Of a stretch of 9,578 nucleotides of DNA, positions 1 through 5,927 are shown one piece after another. The position numbers were made by a program, and so were the translations under genes. Positions within the stretch are counted from its first letter, which is position 1; each line of letters opens with the position of its first letter. The DNA is taken from the NCBI GenBank assembly GCA_001563885.1, contig LKMM01000074.1:1-9578 (forward strand), in the 5' to 3' direction. The notes below the pieces were generated by a model. That model worked only from the letters and a program-made list of their open reading frames with translations, did no database searches and was not told the DNA's origin. The stretch is from Natrialbaceae archaeon B1-Br10_E2g27 (lineage in GTDB: Archaea; Halobacteriota; Halobacteria; Halobacteriales; Natrialbaceae).

Positions 1-175
1 CCCTGTGATGAAAAAGGCTGGACGGATAGACGGGAGACTGACAGCTGACGGACAAGCAATCGGCATCAGTGATACTATTATTGCCGCGACTGCACTGGTG
101 CATGAAGAATCCATTCTTACAAGAAATATCAGACATTTTGAACGGGTCAGTGGGCTCGATATCGAATCATATTGA
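1..175 (+). CDS. vapC: VapC-family PIN-domain toxin, C-terminal end (5' truncated by window)
   Basis: The reading frame is open from base 2 to the TGA at 173-175; the start lies outside the window. About 57 residues are visible. They contain the end of a PIN domain: an Asp within ISDTIIAATAL (the third conserved acidic residue of the PIN nuclease site), then an ILTRN segment, then HFERV, and a closing LDIESY. This order (D..IAA.A, lTrN, HF.rv.gL.ie.Y) is typical of VapC toxins, which are Mg-dependent endoribonucleases neutralised by a VapB antitoxin. The antitoxin would be expected just upstream, outside the window. The segment is about 46% GC and uses AGA and ATA codons, unlike the GC-rich genes downstream, which fits an acquired cassette. 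The thymidylate synthase gene starts 31 bases after its stop. Family assignment is good; whether the full gene is intact cannot be seen. Confidence 0.75.
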   Translation, partial: PVMKKAGRIDGRLTADGQAIGISDTIIAATALVHEESILTRNIRHFERVSGLDIESY

Positions 176-206
176 CTAAGAGCGAGCGCCCAAAACACGA
201 ATCTCA

Positions 207-1223
207 ATGAAACAGTACCTCGAGTTGGTCGAAGCCGCACTCGAGACGGGCACGTACAAGCCAAACCGGACCGGCGTCGATACGATTTCCTCGTTTAGCG
301 AACACTACGAGGTCGACCTCGCGGATGGCTACCCGTTGCTTACGACCAAACGGATGGACGGCTACCGCTGGAACTCGATGATCCACGAAGTCTGCTGGTA
401 TCTCTCCGGTGACGAACATATCCGGAATCTGCGCGAGGAGACCAAAATCTGGGATGCCTGGGCCGACGAGGAGGGGCGACTCGACACCGCCTACGGCCGA
501 TTCTGGCGACGGTATCCGATCCCCGAGTCGGGAGCCCAACTCGAGGGCGAATCCTGGTCCGAGGACGCCCACCGGTGGGTGACGGTCGAAGATGACGGGC
601 GGCGAACGTTCGATCAGTTACAGTACGTGATCGATACGCTTTCGGAGTCGCCGAACTCCCGACGACTGGTGGTCAACGCCTGGCATCCCGCCAACGCCGC
701 CGTCTCGACGCTGCCGCCGTGTCACTACTCGTTCGTGTTCAACGTTCAGGGCGACCGGCTGAACTGTCATCTCACCCAGCGCTCGGGGGACATCGCCCTT
801 GGAATCCCGTTTAACATCGCTGCTTACTCCCTGTTGACGAAGGTGATCGCCCAACAGACCGGCTTCGAGCCTGGTACCTTCGCGCACACGGTCGTCGACG
901 CTCACGTCTACTGCGGCCGGGGCGAGCGCGGGCAGTGGTACGCCGACCATCTCGAGGCACTCCAGGAGCGACTCGCCGCAGTCGAAAGTCGCGATGGCTA
1001 TCTCGCAGTGCAGGAGTGGCTCGAGGCCGAGGCTCCCGCCGAGGCCGACGGCGACGAACGTCTAGATCACGTCCCCGGATTGCTCGAGCAGCTATCCAGA
1101 GAGCCACTCGAGCGGCCGACACTCGAGGTGGCGGACGTCTCGATCGACGACCTCACCGCCGAAGACGTCGAACTGCATGGGTACGACGCCCATCCCGGAA
1201 TCAGGTTCGCGGTGGCCGAATAA
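207..1223 (+). CDS. thyA: Thymidylate synthase (ThyA type)
   Basis: This cytosolic enzyme methylates dUMP to dTMP using 5,10-methylene-tetrahydrofolate and releases dihydrofolate. The 338 residues carry the whole ThyA signature: phosphate-binding RTG (R21), YGRFWR near 96-101, SRR at 151-153, catalytic Cys172 in LPPCHY, QRSGD at 191-195, GIPFN ending at Asn203, and HVY at 233-235. The C-terminus has GYDAHPGI, as in bacterial ThyA. It is longer than the roughly 264-residue E. coli enzyme because of two insertions, about residues 107-131 and 237-291; both are acidic or polar and the second sits just before QLSREP. The ATG at 207 gives the canonical N-terminus. The stop TAA shares its last A with the ATG of the dihydrofolate reductase gene, so the two are almost certainly co-transcribed and translationally coupled. 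No clear promoter is visible in the 31-base upstream gap. In Haloferax volcanii the counterpart is called hts. Confidence 0.95.
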   Translation: MKQYLELVEAALETGTYKPNRTGVDTISSFSEHYEVDLADGYPLLTTKRMDGYRWNSMIHEVCWYLSGDEHIRNLREETKIWDAWADEEGRLDTAYGRFWRRYPIPESGAQLEGESWSEDAHRWVTVEDDGRRTFDQLQYVIDTLSESPNSRRLVVNAWHPANAAVSTLPPCHYSFVFNVQGDRLNCHLTQRSGDIALGIPFNIAAYSLLTKVIAQQTGFEPGTFAHTVVDAHVYCGRGERGQWYADHLEALQERLAAVESRDGYLAVQEWLEAEAPAEADGDERLDHVPGLLEQLSREPLERPTLEVADVSIDDLTAEDVELHGYDAHPGIRFAVAE

Positions 1224-1804
1224 TGGGGGCTGACCAGCGAAACGGACCGAATAACGACCTCGAGACCGACTTCGATCTCGTCGCCATCGTCGCCGTCGCC
1301 GACAACGGTGTCATCGGGAGAGACGGCGAGATGCCCTGGCACATCCCCGAAGACCTCGCCCATTTCAAGGAGACGACGATAGACCATCCCGTCATTATGG
1401 GACGGGTGACCTACGAGGGAATCATCGAGGCACTCGGCGAACCACTGCCCGGCCGGACTACTGTCGTCCTCACGAGCCAGGATCTCGAGACGCCGGCAAA
1501 TGCAGTCGTCGCAAATGGACTCGAGGAGACACTCGAGGCAGCCGAACGCGCGGCTCGAGAGCGCCACGAGACGCAAACGATATTCGTCGCTGGCGGCGCA
1601 ACCGTCTACGAACAGTTCATGCCCGTTGTCGATCGGCTGGTCGTCACCGAGATCCACGACACCCCTGATGGCGACACCCGGTTTCCCGATTTGGACCGCG
1701 AGACGTTCCGTGAGATCGACCGCGAGCAGCGCGATGGATTTGCGTTCGTCCAGTACGAACGCTCGAAGACCCCAGTTCCTTTCAGTCAGCCAGACAATAG
1801 GTAA
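1223..1804 (+). CDS. folA: Dihydrofolate reductase (HdrB/FolA type)
   Basis: It reduces dihydrofolate to tetrahydrofolate with NADPH, directly recycling the product of the upstream thymidylate synthase. The ATG at 1223 overlaps the thyA stop by one base (TAATG) and gives 193 residues. Visible DHFR elements: VAIVAVADNGVIG (about 19-32), MPWHIPEDLAHFK (37-49) with Trp39 and the catalytic acid Asp44, MGRVTYE (59-65), the FVAGGATVYEQF nucleotide-binding segment (121-132) with Gly124-Gly125, and a TRFPD strand near 152-156. About 18 polar residues precede the conserved core and about 13 follow the last strand, making it longer than E. coli FolA (159 residues). A much longer upstream extension of the same frame runs antiparallel in logic to thyA coding and is rejected. 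The thyA-dhfr pairing resembles the hts/hdrB locus known from Haloferax volcanii, so hdrB is an equally fitting name. Confidence 0.92.
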   Translation: MGADQRNGPNNDLETDFDLVAIVAVADNGVIGRDGEMPWHIPEDLAHFKETTIDHPVIMGRVTYEGIIEALGEPLPGRTTVVLTSQDLETPANAVVANGLEETLEAAERAARERHETQTIFVAGGATVYEQFMPVVDRLVVTEIHDTPDGDTRFPDLDRETFREIDREQRDGFAFVQYERSKTPVPFSQPDNR

Positions 1805-1829
1805 TCCGACAAATAGTAGGCGTAAACCG

Positions 1830-1858
1830 TTGAAACGGCGCGGTCTCGGCAGTTTCAA
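1830..1858 (+). promoter_or_regulatory. Inverted repeat overlapping a candidate TATA box upstream of acnA
   Basis: TTGAAAC (1830-1836) and GTTTCAA (1852-1858) are perfect 7-base inverted arms separated by 15 bases. The second arm overlaps TTTCAAAT (1853-1860), whose centre lies about 27 bases before the aconitase ATG at 1884, the spacing expected for the TATA element of a leaderless archaeal transcript. A further CCGTT-GA-AACGG inverted repeat overlaps the first arm (1828-1839). This could be an operator; function is inferred from position and symmetry only. Confidence 0.3.
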
Positions 1859-1883
1859 ATGCGATGGGGTCATACCCGCTTGC

Positions 1884-4634
1884 ATGTCTACGCCGTTTCC
1901 CGACGCCATCCGGGAGTTCGAACACGACGGAGAGACGTACAATATTGCCGATCTTACAGTTCTCGAGGAGAAGGGACTGTGTGAACTCGAGAAGCTTCCG
2001 GTGAGCATCCGGATTTTGCTCGAGTCCGTTCTCCGAAACGCCGACGGCGAGTTGATCGACGAGGACGCGGTTCGGGCGGCCGCCGCCTGGGAACCCGACG
2101 TACCGGACGCCGAGGTTCCCTTTACTGTCTCGCGTGTCGTCCTCCAGGACTTAACCGGCGTGCCTGCGGTCGTCGACCTCGCTGCACTGCGCTCGGCCGC
2201 CGAACGCGCCGACGTTGACCCGACGGTCGTCGAACCAGAGGTGCCCTGTGATCTGGTGATCGACCACAGCGTCCAGGTTGATTACTTCGGCTCCGAAGAC
2301 GCCTACGAGCAGAACGTCGAACTCGAGTACGAGCGAAATGAAGAGCGCTACCGGGCGATCAAGTGGGCCCAGCAGGCGTTCGACGGGTTCAACGTCGTCC
2401 CGCCGGGGACGGGCATCGTCCACCAGGTCAACTTAGAGCATCTGGGTCGGGTCGTCCACGACCGCAACATAGACGGCGAACAGTGGTTGCTGCCCGATAC
2501 GCTCGTTGGCACCGACAGCCACACGCCGATGATCGGCGGCATCGGCGTCGTCGGCTGGGGTGTTGGCGGCATCGAGGCCGAAGCCGCGTTGCTCGGCCAG
2601 CCGATCAACATGTCCCTGCCCGAGGTTATCGGCGTCCGCCTCTCCGGCGAACTCCCCGAAGGTGCAACCGCGACCGACCTCGTTCTCCACATCACCGAAA
2701 AGCTTCGCCAGGTCGGCGTCGTTGATAAGTTCGTCGAGTTCTTCGGCCCCGGCGTCGCCGAACTGTCCGTCGCAGACCGGGCAACCATCGCGAACATGGC
2801 TCCCGAACAGGGCTCGACGATCAGCATGTTCCCCGTCGACCAAAAGACCCTCGAGTACCTCGAACTCACGGGTCGTGAAGACGACCACATCGACCTCGTC
2901 AAATCGTATCTCGAGGCCCAGGGCCTCTTCGGCGAGCAGGACCCCGAGTTCACCGAGGTCGTCGAATTCGACCTCTCTGACGTCGAACCTAGCCTCGCGG
3001 GTCACAAGAAACCCCACGCCCGCATCCCGATGGGCGACTTAGACGAGCACTTCCCCGCCCTGCTCGAAGACGAAGGCGTCGTCGGCGAAGACGGAACGGC
3101 AGTCGGCACGGACGTCGACACTGGCGACGGTGCGCTCGTCGCCGATCAGGGACTCGATCTAGACGAGAAGGTGCCCGTCACGCTCGAGGACGGCACCGAG
3201 GTCGAAATCGGCCACGGCGACGTCTTAATGAGTGCGATTACCAGCTGTACGAACACCTCGAACCCGTCGGTGATGGTCGCCGCGGGCCTGCTCGCACGAA
3301 ACGCCGCCGAAGCCGGCCTCGAGGTGCCCGAGTACGTCAAAACGAGTCTCGCCCCCGGCAGCCGCGTCGTCACCGAGTACTTAGAGGCTTCGGGCCTGCT
3401 GGATGATCTCGAAGAACTCGGCTATCACGTCGTCGGCTACGGCTGTACGACCTGTATCGGCAACGCCGGCCCGCTGGCCGAACCGATCGAGGCCGCCATC
3501 GACGAACACGATCTGTGGACGACGAGCGTCCTCTCGGGCAACCGCAACTTCGAGGCCCGTATCCACCCGAAAATCAAGGCCAACTACCTCGCCAGCCCGC
3601 CGCTGGTCGTCGCCTACGGCCTGGCCGGCAAGATGGACATCGACCTCGAGGAAGAACCGATCGGCACGAACGACGAGGGCGAAGAGATCTTCCTCGAGGA
3701 CGTCTGGCCGGACCCAGAAGAAGTGCGCCAGACGATTCACAACAGTGTCTCCCCCGAAATGTTCGAAGAAAAATACGCGAGCGTCTTCGATGGCGACGAA
3801 CGCTGGGAAGCCTTAGAGGCCCCGACCGGCGACGTCTACGATTGGGACTCCGAATCGACGTACATCCGCGAGCCACCGTTCTTCCAGGACTTCCCGCTCG
3901 AGGCCCCAGGCGTCGACAACGTCGATGACGCCCGCTGTCTGCTGGCGATGGGTGATACCGTCACGACCGACCACATCAGCCCGGCCGGGCCGTTCAGCGA
4001 GGACCTACCCGCCGGCCAGTGGCTCAAAGAACGCGGCGTCGAACCATACGAGTTCAACACCTACGGCTCCCGACGCGGTAACCACGAGGTCATGATGCGC
4101 GGTACGTTCGCGAACGTCCGCATCAAAAACGAACTCCTCGATGGCAAGGAAGGCGGCTACACCGTCCACCACCCAACGGGCGAAGAGACCACCGTCTTCG
4201 AAGCCAGCGAGCGCTACCGCGAGGACGACACCCCGCTGGTCGTCATGGCCGGCGAGGAACTCGGCACCGGCTCTTCGCGTGACTGGGCGGCCAAAGGCAC
4301 CGACCTGCTTGGAATTCGGGCGACCATCGGCAAAAGCTACGAGCGAATTTACCGGGACAACCTCATCGGCATGGGCGTCCTGCCATTGCAGTTTGCAGAC
4401 GGCGAGGGCTGGGAGGAACTCGGTCTGGATGGCACCGAACACTACACCATCGAGGGACTAGAAGACGGCCTCGAGCCAAACGCCGAACTGGCTGTAACGG
4501 CAGAACGCGAAGATGGCTCGACCGTCGAATTCGTTGTGACCGCACAGGTCGATACGCCCGCTGCCGTCGAGTACGTCGAAAACGGTGGCGTCCTCCACCT
4601 CGTTCTTCGACGACTGCTCACCGAAGCTGCCTGA
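1884..4634 (+). CDS. acnA: Aconitate hydratase A (AcnA/IRP1 type)
   Basis: This cytosolic 4Fe-4S enzyme isomerises citrate and isocitrate through cis-aconitate in the citrate cycle. The protein is 916 residues from the ATG at 1884, slightly longer than E. coli AcnA (891). Recognisable parts: SIRILLESVLRN (41-52), TLVGTDSHTPMIGGIG (206-221), TSCTNTSNPSVM (453-464) with Cys455, GYGCTTCIGNAGPL (518-531) with Cys521 and Cys524, LSGNRNFEARIHP (550-562), and the swivel-domain substrate loop GTGSSRDWAAKG (794-805). The three cysteines have the same spacing (66 and 3) as in E. coli AcnA, so the cluster can form. An acidic stretch of about residues 395-445 before the first cluster cysteine looks enlarged and halophile-like. 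The frame stays open far upstream into folA, but that part is low-complexity shadow coding without family similarity; 1884 gives the normal N-terminus. It stands 79 bases from folA and probably has its own promoter. Confidence 0.96.
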   Translation: MSTPFPDAIREFEHDGETYNIADLTVLEEKGLCELEKLPVSIRILLESVLRNADGELIDEDAVRAAAAWEPDVPDAEVPFTVSRVVLQDLTGVPAVVDLAALRSAAERADVDPTVVEPEVPCDLVIDHSVQVDYFGSEDAYEQNVELEYERNEERYRAIKWAQQAFDGFNVVPPGTGIVHQVNLEHLGRVVHDRNIDGEQWLLPDTLVGTDSHTPMIGGIGVVGWGVGGIEAEAALLGQPINMSLPEVIGVRLSGELPEGATATDLVLHITEKLRQVGVVDKFVEFFGPGVAELSVADRATIANMAPEQGSTISMFPVDQKTLEYLELTGREDDHIDLVKSYLEAQGLFGEQDPEFTEVVEFDLSDVEPSLAGHKKPHARIPMGDLDEHFPALLEDEGVVGEDGTAVGTDVDTGDGALVADQGLDLDEKVPVTLEDGTEVEIGHGDVLMSAITSCTNTSNPSVMVAAGLLARNAAEAGLEVPEYVKTSLAPGSRVVTEYLEASGLLDDLEELGYHVVGYGCTTCIGNAGPLAEPIEAAIDEHDLWTTSVLSGNRNFEARIHPKIKANYLASPPLVVAYGLAGKMDIDLEEEPIGTNDEGEEIFLEDVWPDPEEVRQTIHNSVSPEMFEEKYASVFDGDERWEALEAPTGDVYDWDSESTYIREPPFFQDFPLEAPGVDNVDDARCLLAMGDTVTTDHISPAGPFSEDLPAGQWLKERGVEPYEFNTYGSRRGNHEVMMRGTFANVRIKNELLDGKEGGYTVHHPTGEETTVFEASERYREDDTPLVVMAGEELGTGSSRDWAAKGTDLLGIRATIGKSYERIYRDNLIGMGVLPLQFADGEGWEELGLDGTEHYTIEGLEDGLEPNAELAVTAEREDGSTVEFVVTAQVDTPAAVEYVENGGVLHLVLRRLLTEAA

Positions 4635-4646
4635 GCGAGCAGTTTT
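4624..4646 (+). terminator. Candidate stem-loop and T-tract terminator of acnA
   Basis: AAGCTGC (4624-4630) can pair with GCAGTTT (4639-4645), giving seven pairs with one G-U, around an 8-base loop that contains the TGA stop, followed directly by the end of a TTTT run. The hairpin plus T-run is consistent with a short archaeal terminator. The T-tract is short, so this is tentative. Confidence 0.33.
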
Positions 4647-4670
4647 CCGCCTGACACAGTTGGCAACAAC

Positions 4671-4680
4671 GCTTATACTA
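4671..4680 (+). promoter_or_regulatory. TATA-like box 1 upstream of the chemotaxis gene
   Basis: CTTATACT within an otherwise GC-rich gap matches a haloarchaeal TATA element. Initiation would be expected near 4700-4705, which would give a leader of about 75-80 bases before the ATG at 4780. The upstream bases show no strong BRE. Confidence 0.4.
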
Positions 4681-4710
4681 TTCTGGTGGATTGCTCGGAC
4701 TAGATGCGCA

Positions 4711-4716
4711 TTATAC
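4711..4716 (+). promoter_or_regulatory. TATA-like box 2 upstream of the chemotaxis gene
   Basis: A second TTATAC lies 38 bases after the first. Initiation from it would fall close to 4740, the first base of the stem-loop at 4740-4766. A perfect 10-base palindrome CTCACGTGAG (4724-4733) lies between this box and the predicted start, where a bound regulator could block transcription. Function is inferred from spacing only. Confidence 0.35.
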
Positions 4717-4739
4717 ACGAGTGCTCACGTGAGAGTGAT

Positions 4740-4766
4740 ACGTCCGTTCCGATGAACGCGGGACGT
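4740..4766 (+). promoter_or_regulatory. Stem-loop in the leader of the chemotaxis gene
   Basis: ACGTCC (4740-4745) pairs with GGACGT (4761-4766), and GTTC (4746-4749) pairs with GAAC (4754-4757) across a CGAT loop, leaving a 3-base bulge (4758-4760). GAACG (4754-4758) could instead pair with the downstream CGTTC (4764-4768), an alternative fold. The element ends 13 bases before the ATG at 4780, close enough to affect translation initiation or to act as a DNA-level operator. No known riboswitch class is recognised. Confidence 0.35.
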
Positions 4767-4779
4767 TCGGGGGTCGAGT

Positions 4780-5760
4780 ATGGCACGTGATGACCGCCAC
4801 GGCACCGCTGGAGGGATTGGTGAGGATGCCAGTGTCGATACATCACGGATAACGAACGTCGACGCAAGTAGTGATCACGCCAGCGAGGCAGTAGCCGACA
4901 TTCAGCGAAATCTCGCCGAACTAGCAGACAGTACGGTCACCATCTCTGATCGCCTCGAGGAGATCCACGACGAGGCCGAAGAACAGTACGAGTCGATGAT
5001 GCACGTCGCCGACGAGACCTCGAGCCTGTCGGCAGCGGTCGAGGAAATCGCCTCCTCCTCAGAAGAGGTCGCAGCAGCCGGGGAGACGGCCCGTGATCTC
5101 GCAGAAGATGGCCAGGAAGCGGCGACCGACGTTGGTGATGCAATGGCGGCGATCCGGGAGGCTGCAAACGAGGTCACCGAAGACGTCACTGCGATCCAAC
5201 GAAGCGTCGAAGAGATCGACGAGATCGTCGCAGTGATCAACAATATCGCCGATCAGACCAATCTGCTCGCGCTCAACGCCTCGATCGAGGCAGCCCACGC
5301 CGACAAATCCGGTGACGGCTTCGCGGTCGTCGCCTCGGAAGTGAAATCGCTCGCCGAAGATTCCCAGGAGCGAGCCAGCGAGATCGAGCGGATGATCGGC
5401 GACATCGAGACCAAAACTGACGCTGCGGTGACGAGTCTGGATGCAAACAACGACCGTATCGACCAGGGAATCGAGTCGGTCGAGCGGGCCGTCACGACTC
5501 TAGAGGAAATCCACGAAACGGTCCAGGAGGTCTCCGACGGAATCGACGAGGTTGCCGCTGCGACCGACGGACAGGCTTCGAGCACCGAAGAGGTCGCAAG
5601 CATGGTCGACCAGACGGTCGAAAGCGCCGAAAGCATCGCCGACGACATCGATTCGATCTCTGCGGAAGTCGAGGCACAGACCACCAATATCGAGTCGATC
5701 GACCGAACCATAGAGCACCTGACTGATGACTTCGCGCCCGGAGCGGGGCCCGCTCGCTAA
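4780..5760 (+). CDS. Soluble methyl-accepting chemotaxis signalling protein without a recognisable sensor domain
   Basis: It is expected to form a long antiparallel coiled-coil dimer that docks CheA/CheW and signals to the flagellar (archaellum) switch. The 326 residues are almost wholly MCP signalling domain. The hairpin tip is clear: AVINNIADQTNLLALNASIE (151-170), then AAHADKSGDGFAVVASEVKSLA (171-192). Candidate methylation sites with Glu pairs lie on both arms: E88-E89 and E95-E96 on the first, E270-E271 on the second. No transmembrane segment, HAMP, PAS, globin or cache domain is present; only about 35 polar residues precede the coiled coil. Haloarchaea are known to have cytoplasmic Htr transducers, but these usually carry some sensing module. 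An in-frame stop (TGA 4753-4755) excludes an upstream extension, so it is not simply a mis-called start. It may respond through a partner protein or the methylation state, or be a truncated transducer. Family assignment is certain, stimulus unknown. Confidence 0.9.
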   Translation: MARDDRHGTAGGIGEDASVDTSRITNVDASSDHASEAVADIQRNLAELADSTVTISDRLEEIHDEAEEQYESMMHVADETSSLSAAVEEIASSSEEVAAAGETARDLAEDGQEAATDVGDAMAAIREAANEVTEDVTAIQRSVEEIDEIVAVINNIADQTNLLALNASIEAAHADKSGDGFAVVASEVKSLAEDSQERASEIERMIGDIETKTDAAVTSLDANNDRIDQGIESVERAVTTLEEIHETVQEVSDGIDEVAAATDGQASSTEEVASMVDQTVESAESIADDIDSISAEVEAQTTNIESIDRTIEHLTDDFAPGAGPAR

Positions 5761-5927
5761 CCGATCAGACAGCGACTCGAGTTCCACCAACTGGCCGACC
5801 CCGAAACTGATACTGCCGGACGTCTGTCGTGAATCGCCGCCACGGGGTGGCGATCAGACAGTTCCGTCCGATAGTATGAGTCAAATCGTACGCCGGGCTT
5901 TTGGCCTTCCCACGTGTAGGGTGGGTG
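5761..5927 (+). promoter_or_regulatory. Intergenic gap with an 11-base direct repeat, a GC hairpin and a weak TATA-like tract
   Basis: CGATCAGACAG occurs twice, at 5762-5772 and 5851-5861. A hairpin CGCCAC-GGG-GTGGCG (5838-5852) abuts the second copy. A TTTT tract (5899-5902) sits about 27 bases before the ATG at 5928, the position expected for a leaderless promoter, but it is a poor TATA match. CGAAAC (5802-5807) resembles a BRE and is followed by TGATAC, an alternative promoter. No convincing gene is present in the gap. Confidence 0.3.

Noticed and set aside
935..1222. Upstream extension of the dihydrofolate reductase frame
   Set aside because: It overlaps the 3' third of thyA and reads as Arg-rich shadow coding; the reductase core begins after 1223.
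1500..1883. Upstream extension of the aconitase frame from 1500
   Set aside because: It overlaps folA in another frame, is Ser/Arg-rich shadow sequence, and the normal aconitase N-terminus begins at 1884.
1067..2008. A 313-codon minus-strand open frame across thyA, folA and the acnA start
   Set aside because: It lies opposite three well-recognised genes, has no family motifs, and is the usual antisense artefact of GC-rich RNY coding.
4784..4790. Repeated CACGTGA at the chemotaxis start and CACGTG near 5911 as a regulatory motif set
   Set aside because: A 6-7 base motif rich in common dinucleotides, one copy inside coding sequence; chance is sufficient.
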